The notes under the pieces: generated by a model
Seen by the model: only the letters and a program-made list of their open reading frames with translations
Database searches by the model: none
What the model was told of the DNA's origin: nothing
NCBI GenBank assembly: GCA_037074765.1
Contig: JBAMDO010000348.1
Span: 1-35,686 of the forward strand
Source: Mansonella perstans
Taxonomy: Eukaryota; Nematoda; Chromadorea; Rhabditida; Onchocercidae
DNA length: 35,686 nt
Direction: 5' to 3'
In this document: piece after piece, positions 22,793-35,565 of the stretch
How positions within the stretch are numbered: position 1 is the stretch's first letter
Layout: each line of letters starts with the position of its first letter
Program-made: the position numbers and the translations under genes

Positions 22793-25364
22793 ATATAGCT
22801 GGCGTAATTCAAACATTTAGGGCAAATTACTCGACACCTATGAAATATTGAAGTTTTGGATCAGAAATCAAAGCTATTATTTTACCAAATATTCTTGAAA
22901 CTTTCTGAAAATCGAATTTGCAACAAAAGATGACATAATTTTCATTTTCGATTGCTCGATATTCACTTTCGGGACCCGAAATCCTCATTTTTTGAATTCG
23001 TTTTCAAATATGAACAATTTTTTTCGGGAGTTTACTTTGTTCTTGAAAAATTAAACAACAAACTTTTTATTTCACCGAAAAAACTTTCTCAAATTTAATG
23101 AAAAAACAGCAATAATAGCTCCTTCGTCATGAAAAAACAGTAACACAAATAAAAATAAAAGCGTATGAAGAACGTCTAATTCTGTCATCTTAGTACATCA
23201 TAACTGGAGAGTTCAAACATCCTTTCAAAATATGCCAAATATATAATTTGCGATAAGGGAAGAAAAAAAGGGAGAGAGAATGGTACTTTTCAATTACAGC
23301 AGCAGCAATTGTGCTCACAACGGTTATATTTTTTATAAACTTCAAACTTTCTTCTTGTATGAAACTTGGAGAAATTTTTATCGAGATGGTGGTAAAAGAC
23401 GGCAGAAATAAGAGTCACAAAAACAAAAATATTTTCATGCTAACCTTCTTCTTAATAAACAAAGACTTGAAGTTTACCGTTGAAATAATAATCTTTTCAC
23501 GGGAAATTTCGATAAGTTTGCTTTGGAACTACAAAAATTCAACAAGCGTTTCTTATGCCACAAAAACTGCAGGCATAAAAAAGACAGGAAAACTCGGGAA
23601 GTTAAGACCTGTTTATCGGACAAGACATATGACCTGTTTATAGCACCGGAGAGTTAAACATAGTAACAAAATCTTACCTATTTTGGAGAATTGACTTGTT
23701 TGATAAAATGATGATCAAACAGAAGTTAAAAAGAAAACGGGATGAAAAAGAAGAACTAAGATTTCGAATTTCAATTCTGGATCAGAAACTTGTCAATATT
23801 ATCCAAAATTGACAGGATCAAAAGGCACACAGTTCAATAGTAAAAATCGAAAAACTAATGTGCTACTTCTTTGATTTTCCATTTGATTTTGATAATTTGT
23901 AGGAAGGTATTTCGATAAATTATCAATGACGTAATGATTCATGCAGATCAAGTTAACAGATACGACATATGCGCCTATAGTGGAAAAAAATCATAACCAT
24001 ATTTTCCTAAGATAATAGAAAGAGGGAAAGAGAGAAAGGGAGCTAGAAATATCAACACACACAAAAAGAAACCTCAATCAACGTTGAACTTGTATTAAAA
24101 TTCACAGTTCAAAATAATTTGAACTAAAGAAAAAAATTGAGAAATATTAAGAAAATCAAGAAACAAAAGAAAAAACAATCATAATCAACAACGAGGTATA
24201 TACAAACAAAAAAAAGACTTGCACAATGAAAAACTGGAGAAAAAAGGATTACACCGCGAAAATATTCTTGGCAAAAAAGACCGCAAAAATCAACAATTTC
24301 GAAGAAATTTGATAATTTACGGATGACAATTAATAATGTTCTAGATAAATTTTCATTGATTTATTGAGGAAAAGTTTTTCTAAACTCGAGTTATCACCAT
24401 CACTTCACTTTAACAATAAAGCACACAGAACCGGAAACGCATGGAAAATATGGTTAATGAAAAAAAACTGTTTTTTTTTTTTTTAATAAAGAAATTATTT
24501 CTTCTAATTATGTTGAAATTCGAGCTAATATAAATACTTCTACTTCTGGGTGTTACATTATGAAAAAACCAAAAGTCAGCTGATTGAAATTTTAATTATG
24601 AAAAAGCAACGCAACATTGCCAGGAAATTTATGAAATTATTTCATTCTGATTCTTGACTTCTGAGCTTTTTTCTAAATGTACAATTTGAAAACGAAAATT
24701 TAAGTACAGACGCAGGATGTTATTGCTATGAAATAAAGAACGAGAAAGGATATGGCCTTATCACCAAACCACTGTGATATCTAGACGAATCGAAATAGTA
24801 ATCCTTTATGAAATTAACAGTTAAATTATAATATGTTACCATTAACTGAATCTGTATTTGAAACAATTTAAGCGAAAAAGATTTTGAGAAAAGTCAGAAT
24901 TTACTTCCAATTTCTTAAAAGAAGAAAAACACAAAAATCAATTAATTCATATAAAATTTTGCCTAATAATAACATATAGAATCTAAGAAATAATCAAAAC
25001 GCCATGTTCTAAGCTATTCGATATTAAAAAAAGCTTAGTAAGCTTAATTAATCCAAAATTTCATTCAATCAAATTTTTTCTATTTATTTATTCTTCATGA
25101 AGGAAATTTAGAAGGAAAATTGTACATAACATTCAATGATATAAAAGAACACCTAAAAAAGAAGCAAAAAATATATTTTGTAGTAAAAAAAAAAATCACC
25201 GGTACAGCTCAGTCGGCAACCTGCCAGTAATATTTGCCTTGCCGAGAAGAAAACAATAAATCAAAATTGTTTTGATAAACATATATATTGGAATCACTGA
25301 GAATTATATTGGCCCAGCAAAATGTAATGTAACGAAGTAAATTAAAAGGAACTGAAAATTCCAC

Positions 25365-25393
25365 AAAAAAAAAAAAAAAAAAAAAAAAAAAAA
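25365..25393. repeat. Poly-A tract (29 nt)
   Basis: An uninterrupted run of about 29 A on the plus strand. No adjacent coding remnant or target-site duplication was noticed, so a retroposed origin is not supported. Confidence 0.8.
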
Positions 25394-25570
25394 CAAAAAT
25401 TTCATAAATTTAGAAAAGAAGAGGATGGAAGTGTTATGATAATACTTTTTATGGTACCAATGATAAGAATAGTCAAGAGAAAGAGATATAAATTTTCCAT
25501 TAAAAGAGGACTGATTCAATTCAAAAATGATAAAAGTTACCATTTCAATCTTTTTGTGTTCAATATTGGG

Positions 25571-25650
25571 GAGAAAGAGAGAGAGAGAGAAAGGGAAGAA
25601 AAGAAGGAAAGCCAGAGTAGGGAGAGAGAGAAATTATCATTTCGAAGGTT
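25571..25650. repeat. GA-rich purine tract
   Basis: This starts as a nearly pure GA dinucleotide repeat and continues as interrupted GGGAAG/AGAG purine sequence. It is a microsatellite in the intergenic region. Confidence 0.75.
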
Positions 25651-26787
25651 ATTGTGATAATGAGAGAAGAATGGAAAGATGGTAAGTGACGGCAGGCAAA
25701 TCGTGCACAGTGATAAAAGAATAACAACAGCATGATTGTAAAACTATGATAAAAATTGGAAGAAATGATAACGAAACAATAACAGAAAGAAAGCTAACAT
25801 AATTGTATATAATTTCATTCATTTCCTATTTAATTAATTGATTATTAATTCTTTTTTTTTCCAATTATAGAACTAAGAAGTGAACCGTAAACAGTAAGGG
25901 AAATTATAAAACTATGATTAAAATTTAAAATTTGCTTCCGAAAAGCCTAAAACCCGTGAAGGCAAAAATCTAAAGATAGAAAGAAAATAATTGTTTGCTA
26001 TTTGGTTCAATTTCAAAAAAACAAAAAGTTAGTCATGTTTTATGTGAAAATTTCCTAAAAAAGCATAAGTTAAACAAAAGGAGAAAGGAAAGAAATTTTT
26101 TTATTGCACAATGATAGCTGTACGTCAATCTGTAAGGATAACTAAAATGATATTGATCATTGAAAAATTAATAAATCATTTCATTTTTTTTTTTTTGTTG
26201 CCCTTGTATTTATAGTTCAAAATTTTCATTTCTTCTAAATCATAAAAATAACAAGCAGAATTTAGGGAAAGAATTAAACCTATTTTGATAATATTTTACA
26301 ATATATATTTAACCATGCATGATGCTACCCATTAGTCGTTATCTCTCTCTCTTAAAACAACCACTGCCTTCCATTCAATTCATTATTAATAACGATAAAA
26401 TGAAATTTAAAAAAAATAAAAATGATAATAACCAATGATAATCAATTTTGATGACAGATTAAGAGAGAGAGGAGAAAGGAAAAAATGGAACTGAAAAAAA
26501 AAAGATAAGATGTAACTTTGTTTTTCATTTCACCATTGCAACAAAAAACAGGAAGAAAAACGAAAAACACAAATAAATGAACAGAATTTTTGTTTTTTGA
26601 CGAATCAGAGATGAAGAGAAAAATTTTCAAAAGAGATCCAGTGGAAAAAACAATGAGTTAGTTTATTTGTGTTGATACTTTGCAAAATTTCAGAAAAAAG
26701 AAACTAGAGGAGAAAGAGTTAGTTTTTTTTTTTTTTTGCTTTAATGACTGAATGAGTGATTTTAATGGGAGGGGGGTATGAAACGCT

Positions 26788-26826
26788 GACAACGATGATG
26801 ACAATGATGACAACGATGACGAAGAT
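26788..26826. repeat. Imperfect GAC/GAT trinucleotide repeat
   Basis: GACAACGATGATGACAATGA-type units are repeated with small variation. It is a simple sequence repeat in the 3' flank of the forkhead gene, with no coding support. Confidence 0.65.
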
Positions 26827-27286
26827 ACAAAATGCAATTTTCGTATATTCGATTCCTGAGTGCATTAACTATAATAATCAGTGACATCCGACACAATGCA
26901 TTTGATAAATTACATTATGATAGAATAAAAACACTACAGGAATCCCTGAAAATAACTAATTGAGACAGACATACACACATATGACGCACACACATGTATA
27001 TATATTATACGTAGTAAATTTTAAAAGGATTAAACTGGGTCACCAAAAGCAACAATTCAACGATAAAAATTAGCATCAATCAACAAAATGAACATGAAAA
27101 GGAGTAACAGGAAAAAAACAGAGGGAAGAGGGAAAGGAATAAAACACTAATGAGAAGTGATCTGATTCAATTAATTAACGATATTTCAAAATTTAAAAAT
27201 TTTTAAGAAGCAATTATTCGTACTTCACTATTATAATGATACTTTCAAAGTCTCATTTAGTCATTTATATCATAGACCCATGCCAT

Positions 27287-30200
27287 TTAAGAGAACATAA
27301 ATGTTGACTGGGCTTCGCTTTTAATTGGGAATGACAGAGAACCGGAAGATGAAAGTTGCGGTTGGTTACTTGTTGGAGAAATAGACATCTTCGGAGTCCC
27401 CGGTATGTGTTCTGGGTTCAGAAATGGATTGGTCGTTGTTGCTGTTGTTGCTGTATCACTTAGGCTAAGAGGTAGCAAAGGTGACAATCCGTAAGCTGCA
27501 GCTTTTATGGCTGCAGCTGTTGCAACGCTAACAATTGGCATTTGAGAGGAAAAAAGTGCCGGGTTCGAGAGTAATCCATTTAATAGTGGCATTTTAACGC
27601 CAAGTAATGATGCCGGTAATGTGGCTGCAATTGGATTAACTCGGTTTGCAACTTCGGCTAGCTGCTGCAGTGACGTTATAAGACCCTAAAGATGAGAAAA
27701 TATTTATAAGTAAAACAGCTAACTAGTAAAAAAAAAAAGCAAATAATTCACTTGTGAAATCTTATTCTTTGATATTTTTACCGCCAATGTTCGAGCATGA
27801 CAACAGGACATATTTTAGCAATCTCTCAAAAAATACAGATCATAAATTTGACTAAATTTATAACTTTAACTAATTATTCATATTACAGGCCCTATACGTC
27901 TTACAACTCTCAAAGCGAATTGTACCTGTTGGTAAAAATAAGCATTCAACAGATTCTGCGTATAAGATTTATAGTCATCGGTAGTAAAAGATGATGAATC
28001 GAACGGGGCACCCACAAATACTGTCGAACTTGTCGGAGTGAATAATGACAGCAATGGATTTTGATTGGTATTATTATTTGATCCAGAAGTACCCAAAACG
28101 GTTGCTGCTACTGCTTCTACTGAATTTGGTTTCGGCAAATGATGATTTAATGTTGAAGTGTATGACGGTTGTGGTTTGAAAACTGACTGTGTCGAGATCT
28201 GAAAGGACATTTAATGATAAGTAAGTACGGAAATGATAGCCTACATTGAAACATTACAGAAGTAAAAATTTCATCCGATAACGTTGCTAAAGTAAACAAT
28301 GTAAGATATTTAACTGCTCACCAACAAAGAATCGGTAACACTGGGTTGAAGTTCATTAGTACCACTGTAAGTGCCGTCAAATGAACAATGAGCAGGACTT
28401 GTACTACCGCTATGATCACTGATTATTCCACTTCCATCAGTGAATCCGTTCATATCACCTCCTACCGCTGAAATGATAACTTTGAGAAAAATAACTAAAA
28501 TGAGGTTGTTTTTTTATGTAATAATTTCTTTCATATCTCACGTTGCTGAAAATGGGCAAACAAGAAATTATATAGTAAATGGGGAAATAAATTCACAAAC
28601 AGTTTAATAGAAATAATCAACGGGATGAATCAGGTATCTATCAGTCCAGATGACACAGTACACCATGGTTTCTTGCAGATTCTAGCACAGTACATTTCCG
28701 AAACAACCATACATTTATTTACGGATCTCTTCAAATATAAGCATCGAAGTTCACTAATTAGTCTTATCATCATTAAATAGCCGAAATATTAAGAGCTTAA
28801 AATAAACCATTTTGACATAACACCAGCAGCAAAACCTGTTTGTGTTGAAATAGGACAACAGAACACCACAATTTTCACACATTATCCGAGGATACATCCG
28901 AACACTGACCTGACCGATGAATACCTAACGGTGGCAACTAACATCCTCGGGAAATGTAAAAGAAATTCTGCTAAGACTGAATTGTAACCAATAATGAGAT
29001 GATTTGGTAGATTTGTTGTATAAGAAAAATTAGTGATTAAAAAATTGTAAATCATCGTTTAGAAAAAGAAATCGTTACCACAATTCAAGACACTATTGAC
29101 GGTACCATCAATGGATGATAGACGACCATTAAATTGACCACCTGCAGCAGCTGCGCTTGTTGAGGCCGCACGAGCACCTGATCTATTTGTTACCCGGTTA
29201 CGTCGTCGCAACGTTTGTTTATCACCTAGTTCCGGTACAACCGTCCAGAAATGACCTAAATTTTGATATCAGTTAAGAAAGCGTAAATAAGGGAAGAAGA
29301 TGCGGAAAGGCAAATCAATGTCAATTTATCATCTGAAACTGAAAAATATCACCGACATCTATGCATCTATGAACTTCAAAGAAAAACAAATTAATAAACA
29401 AAAATACGAATACACCCACCAACGACACCACTAGCAGATGTTTGTTTCAAAGGTAATTTAACGAAGCAGTCGTGTAGACTCAAATTATGACGTATCGAAT
29501 TTTGCCAACCCCACTGATCCGGTCGCAAACGATAATATGGATGCGTCATACGGATTACCTATAATTTATTAATGTCATCTGATGATTAAATATTTGTGAT
29601 ACACAAATCTAAAGAAACCAATAGATAATGCAGTAATTCTTTTTTGGAGATGATGACCATTTTTCTTTTTCTTACTTTTGATTACATATAAATATCATAA
29701 AATCCGAAACTAAAATCTATTCCCTAAATTAAAAGGACAAAATATAGAGAGAAAAAAATATACAGTAAATGTATGCCCCCACAATGATAATTCTCTTTCT
29801 GGACCAGCTTAAATGATTTTCATCGTACAAGTATTACGTTTTAGCAAATAGGTGGAGAAAAAAAAGTTTTTCTTGTCACTTTTGTCATGAATTAAGATTA
29901 ATAAATTTTTTTACTACTTTCTTTTTTATATTCTCATCAATCATTTAAGAATGACTAATCCTTTTAATTTGAATGACAAAAGGCCGAGTAATCGTAACAA
30001 CAAAAATAAGCAAAACTTGAGAAAATGAAATATAATACAGAATTTCTATATCTTTTTATCTCGAAATTTTATTTTAAAAAAAGAAAAGAAAAACACATTT
30101 CTATTATATTTAATATTTCTTAAAAAGTTTAGCAACAAATAATATAAATTTGAAGTTTCCAAATGTTACCAATGGATAAAAGTGAATAAATATAATGCTA

Positions 30201-30800
30201 TTAAAGTTTCATTCTTCAAATAAATGGAATGGGAAACACTTCGGTTTCCGAACAAAACAGATATTTTCTTTTCTTTTTTTCACAACAAAAATTCCCTTCT
30301 TTTCTTTTTTTATTTATAAAATATACATATAATGACAAAAAAGAAAAACAGCATACTTGATAAATCTCATTTAATTTTAATCGTTTTTCCGGACTACTTT
30401 CAATGGCCTCAATGATGAGATCTTTATAGCTTAAACTTGGCCGTTCGGCTTTCTCCATCGTCGTAGGTGATGGATCAGTAATCGGTCTACTATTACCACC
30501 GGGACTTGCAGTAATTCGAGTCCTTGAATCGGGAGTACTACTGGTTTGTTCAACGGTTGATGAAGACAGTGATACCGTTGCCAATTCATCAATTAATGGC
30601 ATAGGCTCGGATTTCAATGATCCGGTACTCTTGTCTTCCGAACTCTGAATACCGGACATAATACTATTGTTAACACTACTACTATTGTTGCTACTATTAG
30701 TGCTGTTATTGTCGCTGCTATTGTTACTGTTGTTATTGTCGTTGTTGTCATCGCTGCTATTGTTGTTATTACCCAGAACTGCTGAACCAATTAAATCCAT
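27287..30800 (-). CDS. Forkhead-box transcription factor
   Basis: This is a winged-helix DNA-binding regulator acting in the nucleus. Exons on the minus strand are 30357-30800, 29420-29558, 29079-29255, 28322-28467, 27926-28198 and 27287-27685. All phases agree and give about 525 residues from the first in-frame ATG. The frame stays open upstream to about 30889 (reading TLELCPPSPQKAANIGSALEL before that Met), so an upstream exon may add residues. Residues 10-46 are an Asn/Ser/Asp run. The forkhead domain spans about 120-215: helix 1 ([20 protein letters not shown]), helix 2, recognition helix 3 ([17 protein letters not shown]) and [10 protein letters not shown], followed by a basic tail (LRRRNR). 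The segment before HFW is [13 protein letters not shown] instead of the usual Gly-Lys-Gly wing. Introns cut the domain after IYQ (phase 0) and before GHFW (phase 1). The C-terminus is rich in Ala, Thr, Ser and Pro and ends in [12 protein letters not shown]. It is not FOXO or FOXA by sequence. A nematode fkh-9-like protein is my unverified guess. Confidence 0.9.
28468..29078 (-). other. Forkhead intron 3 with an antisense open stretch
   Basis: This is the intron between the exons ending at 29079 and starting at 28467 (donor GTAACG, acceptor ATTTCAG). Its middle part is visibly less AT-rich than the other introns and contains a 64-codon plus-strand frame at 28793-28987 without an ATG. See findings. 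Confidence 0.5.
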
Positions 30801-31179
30801 TAATTCCAGGGCACTGCCAATATTGGCAGCTTTTTGTGGTGATGGTGGACAAAGCTCCAGCGTGATAAGTTGTCGGTTTCTTTTTTCGTTACTCAGTTTC
30901 AATTAAACACTATTACCGATAACAGGGAATGTATTGCTGTTTGATAAAAGTGTATCTTCGCTTCAACAAATTACCGATTTTCCCTGTAATAATAATAGAT
31001 TAAATAATCTTTACCTATGTATCAACGGAAAAAGAGAAAGGAAAGGAGAGAAGAAATGCACAAGAGGGAGGTAATGTAAACATTTGCTGCTTAAATGACT
31101 ATTCAGAAAATTGTCATCTATCCAAAATTATTAATCTTTTATTATTGTCATATATTACTCCTGTTATTATTACCATTAT

Positions 31180-31325
31180 TGATCATCATTATCACTATTA
31201 CTTATTATTTTGTATTTCTGTCATTATTGTTATTATTATTATAATTATAATAATAATAGTAATTATTATTACTATTATCATTATTATCATTATCATCACT
31301 TTTTATAATAATAATAATAATAATT
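31180..31325. repeat. ATT/TAA trinucleotide repeat region
   Basis: Runs of TTATTATTATTA and ATAATAATAATAA with small interruptions cover about 145 nt. The two strand-complementary blocks lie side by side, so the region can fold on itself. Confidence 0.75.
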
Positions 31326-32242
31326 TCAATTATTAAGCTAATCAAATTTTATAAATTTCTACGGGATATGTATATGGATAATCACAAAGACAGAAAACGT
31401 TTCCAGTATGTTAATAGTATTGTGATCATAAAGATGGCATTTAATGGTATTAGGCGTAATGAAAAAACGCTATCACGAATTAATGAGAAAATGAAGCAAT
31501 AAAATTATAATCAAATAGATGATTCAAACTGCTATATTATGATTAATGGGAATCATTACAGTCATCAACGGAATGAAAATAATTCATACAGAAAAAAATA
31601 AGTAAATTAAATTAGAAAGGAACAATTCATTATTTCATACAATTTAACAGGAAAATACAATGGTAAAATTAAATACTTGAATGGTGAATAACTTAAAATA
31701 CTAATCAATTAAATACTTATACTTTCATTTATAAACATACAGAAAAATAAGCGTAGATATGAATGTCAAAGTCTCCCTCAGAATATTTGTGCTATATGTT
31801 TCCTTTTTCCTTTGACATCTTTTTGGTTTTACTTCTCACTTTTAATAGAGAAAAAAGAAAAGAAGGAAAAACTTTTCCCTAACCATCTTTTCTTCAAAAA
31901 AAAAAAAAAAACAAAAAAAGAGGGAGAAAAGTTTGTTCAATATTTCGAGTATTAAGGTAATAAAAATTAGGTGACAATATTTTACTGATAACGTTTTTTC
32001 TGTCTCAAATATACCTATCGTTATCAAAGAAAGTTAATGATAAAAAGTAGTGGAATTCTGAATGAATGAGGCTAAAATTTTAAATCAACAATTACTAGCA
32101 TCGTATCTTTCTTATCAAAAAATTTATTTATCATTTTAAAACGGGTTCACATCCAGAAATAATATCAAATAAATTTGTAATTTATAACAAATTTATTTTG
32201 TTATATAATTTTTTAAAGAAACAAAAGATAAATAATAGTGAT

Positions 32243-32300
32243 AAAAAAAAAAAAAAAAAAAAATTGAAAATGATAACATCAAAAAAAAAAAAAAAAAAAA
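32243..32300. repeat. Two poly-A tracts
   Basis: Runs of about 21 A (32243-32263) and 20 A (32281-32300) are separated by TTGAAAATGATAACATC. Both lie upstream of the forkhead gene. Confidence 0.75.
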
Positions 32301-32339
32301 TGAAAAATTAAAAAGAAATAAGAAATATGAAATATTTTA

Positions 32340-32615
32340 ATGAGAAGAGAGAGAAAGGAAGAGAGAGAAGAGGAGGTAGAAGTAGAGAGAGGTAAAAAAG
32401 TTTTTTCCAATATAATTACTTTTTTTTTCTTCTTTTCCCTTCCTCTCTTTCTCTCTCTCTCTTTTTCGTTGTTTGTTGCTATTTTTGGAATGACTATTTG
32501 TTTGATTGTTTCAATTCATTACTTTCGTCTACTTTATTGTAAAAAAAAAAAGTGAAGAAGGAGTAAAAGAGAGTAAGAGAGAGTAAGAGAGAGAGAGAGA
32601 GAGAAAGAGAGAGCA
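32340..32615. repeat. Alternating GA-rich and CT-rich tracts
   Basis: A purine tract (about 32341-32398), a pyrimidine tract (about 32420-32466) and a second purine tract with tandem GAGAGTAA units (about 32563-32613) follow one another. The purine and pyrimidine tracts are complementary to each other. Confidence 0.7.
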
Positions 32616-32680
32616 TTTAAAAAAGATCTAAAAAAGGTTGAAGAAAAAAAAATGATGAAAAGTTGATGTAATTTTAGTAA

Positions 32681-32730
32681 AAAGAAAAAAAAAAAAAAGA
32701 AGAAGAAGAAGAAGAAAAAGAAAAAAGTTA
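32681..32730. repeat. A run followed by a GAA repeat
   Basis: An A-rich run passes into (GAA)n of about six to seven units at 32698-32720. Simple sequence repeat. Confidence 0.7.
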
Positions 32731-32960
32731 GAGAAATGATTTCGTTCAGCATGTTGCTCTTTTTCATAAAAAGAAGTACAAATATTTTTCTTTCGTGCAT
32801 TTAAAGAGAAAATACTCAAAAAGTAAAGTATGCAAATATATTTGTGTGTATGTCAATATATCTCTCTATGTGTATATGTGTATGTGTTTTCATGTGATAA
32901 CTTTTAGCTTACATTTTTCAATCACTTCTTTTTCTTCTTCCTCTTCTGATATATAATACA

Positions 32961-33020
32961 TCTATCTCTCTCTCTCTCTTTCCCTCTCTCTCTCCCTCCC
33001 TCTCTCTCTCTCTCTCTCTT
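32961..33020. repeat. CT dinucleotide repeat
   Basis: About 60 nt of (CT)n with a few C or T insertions. A polypyrimidine microsatellite. Confidence 0.8.
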
Positions 33021-33199
33021 CAAGTTTCTCTTCTTCCATTTTTTACCTTTCTTTTACTTTTTCTGCACTTCTGGAAGAACAATAAAAGTTTGCGTCAACA
33101 AAGGACGTTATTGGTGCATTATTGAAGCAGGATGAAGAAGAAGACGAAAAGACAGAAAATAAGAAATCAAAAAAAAAAAAAAGAGTTTGTTGTATGGAG

Positions 33200-33224
33200 A
33201 AAGAAAGAAAGAAAGAAAGAAAGA
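33200..33224. repeat. GAAA tetranucleotide repeat
   Basis: About six tandem GAAA units, flanked by further A-rich purine sequence. Confidence 0.8.
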
Positions 33225-35528
33225 TTAGGTAAAGAAATGATAAAGAAAATAAAACCGGAAAAAAAACAAAAAAAAAAAATTGTGAAATGATTGAAATAGA
33301 AAAATAACGGAGAAATAAATAAAATGAATTCTGAGCTAAAATAGAAACCGGAAATATACAATAGTAACTTAACCTAACAGTGTTGATTGAATAGATGAGA
33401 GTATTATTGAAATGGAAAACTGAAAAAAAAAAAGCAAAAGAAAAAAAGATGAAATATTTCAAGCAAAAAAAAAAAAAGCACTGTTTAATTTTAAATGTAT
33501 TTGTACTCTTAAAAAAGATGAAAAAAAAAAAAAAAAAGAGAAAGAAGAAAATTGATTAATTAATTACTTTTGTATATACATATATAATTAGAAGAAAATC
33601 ATTATTACTTGCTAAAGTTTACAATTGTTCGAATTATTTCTATCCATTTGAAAATTTCGAATAACTAAATTTACAAAGAGATTTACAATAATAATATTTT
33701 GAAGAATAGTGATCAGAAAAAAAGATGAAATAATTTTGATCCTTCATTTATTCAAATTTCTCTTCATTCAAAGAGAAAAACATTAATTTGAAATTTTGGA
33801 AGTAACTAACACAAAATTAATACAATTATTTTCATTGCTATTATTAAATACGATATCTTAGACTAAATGACGAAGAATCAAAATCACAATCATAATGATG
33901 ATAAGCAAAACGGCAAAAACTGATAATTAAAAGTTTAATAGTAACAATAAATGATAAAAATATCGTATATCATTTAGTTTTCATAACTTTTCATTTTTTC
34001 AATTATTTTTCTCATTTAATTTTCATGTTCCGTTTACTATCATGTTTCAATTACTATCATGACAAATCGATAACAGTAATTTAATGATAATAATAGTGAT
34101 TATGATAATAAATAATGATTTTAGCAATAACAACAAAAATTAAAATATTCTTAGTGTCAATAATAAGCACATAAGCAAATTTCATCAATGTACAATATAT
34201 CTATGATTTACTTCAACCTAATGAGTTTTTCAGTTCAGTTCAATCTATTAATATCAGTATGATGATAATAATATGATGATGGCAATGACTGTGATAATGC
34301 TAACAATGAGAATATAATAATAATAATAATAGCCGATGAACTCCAAAAATTTTTGACTATACTAATGAAAAAGAGAAAAAAACAATATGAAAAAGTGAAC
34401 TTAATTGCATTTTCTGCAAAGAGGTGAAAGAATCGGAGAAAAAAAAAAGAGATGAAGATGATGACAAAAACGATAAGTCGTAATGCTAAAAATGACGATG
34501 ACATGTCATCAACATTTTTCAACTGTTCAACAGTGGTATCAGCAATTTAGCAATGGCAGCACATTTTTATTCCTTTCTCTCCCTTTGTTTTCTTTTCAAC
34601 AATCTGTCCCACCATACTTCAGCTACACAACATAATAATTAATTAACTGTACCACGATGAATTAAAGTCGAAATTTATCAAAACAATTACTCTGACGTAA
34701 TTGGTAATCCACAATTAATTTCTGCAAAACAATCACACGAATTTATCTATATTAATTATGAATTAATTTTAATGAGATGACATGTATGTTGAAATAATAA
34801 CCGGAATTAAAATACGAATGACTATATTTTTCGTATGCATGCAATTCTCAACTTATAAATTTGAAAAAAAAAAAGTACATTTGCATTATTTACTACGATA
34901 CCAATAGTTGACTTGTATCACATGATATTTAATTAGTTATAATAGTAACCTTGTAAAATTTAATTCACCACTACTATTATATTCATGAAAAATACATCAA
35001 ATACATTGCATCAATAATTCTAGCTTATCTAAGTAAGTCGGAATGTTTAGCATGACACTTCACTGATTACAAATAAATAAAACAACGAATAAAAAAAAAG
35101 GCATAACCAACCTATCATTGTGTTAGATGCAATTTTATAATACAATCAAGTGGACAAATAAGTATTTGATAGTAAAAATAATATAGTAATAATGTTGATT
35201 AACTAATGTTGCCAATTCTAAAAGGACAAGTTTGAATATAAGTTAGCTAGTTAAGCCTAAAGAGCATTTCACATAGCAACCATTTTATCAACAACAACTA
35301 CTTTCCTCTTCCTTTCAAACATAAATGAAAATAAAATCTTCAAACTGATTAAATATTCTTATGCAACCTTATTAACAAAACATAAAAGTACAATAATATA
35401 ATGCAAATTAATCTTTAAATTTGAATAAAATATTTTACACAAAATAAAATATCTTACACAAATATATCTTCATAGCAAATTTTATGACAAAATAATTTTG
35501 AATACAATAGCAATGTAAATGATCAAAC

Positions 35529-35531
<3 letters not shown>

Positions 35532-35560
<29 letters not shown>
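35532..35560. repeat. Poly-T tract (29 nt)
   Basis: An uninterrupted T run near the right edge. No adjacent gene remnant is seen. Confidence 0.8.

Positions 35561-35565
<5 letters not shown>

Larger units (their letters stand above)
22793..27286. other. Convergent intergenic region rich in simple repeats
   Basis: This lies between the 3' end of the plus-strand secreted-protein gene and the 3' end of the minus-strand forkhead gene, so both 3' UTRs should be inside. An AATAAAAATAAAA cluster near 23148 is a possible plus-strand poly(A) signal. The region carries a 29-nt A run, GA-rich tracts, a GATGAC-type repeat and a CA/TA patch. The plus-strand frame at 23311-23643 has ordinary intergenic composition and no splice support, so no gene is called. 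Confidence 0.45.

Noticed and set aside
23311..23643. 110-codon plus-strand frame downstream of the secreted-protein gene
   Set aside because: No splice or promoter signal and no recognisable domain; composition matches the surrounding intergenic DNA.
25198..25250. tRNA-like D-arm (GTACAGCTCAGTCGGC)
   Set aside because: No anticodon arm, T-psi-C arm (GGTTCGA) or acceptor stem could be folded around it.
32534..33462. Long poly-Phe, poly-Leu and poly-Ser minus-strand frames
   Set aside because: They are translations of poly-A, GA and GAAA repeats.
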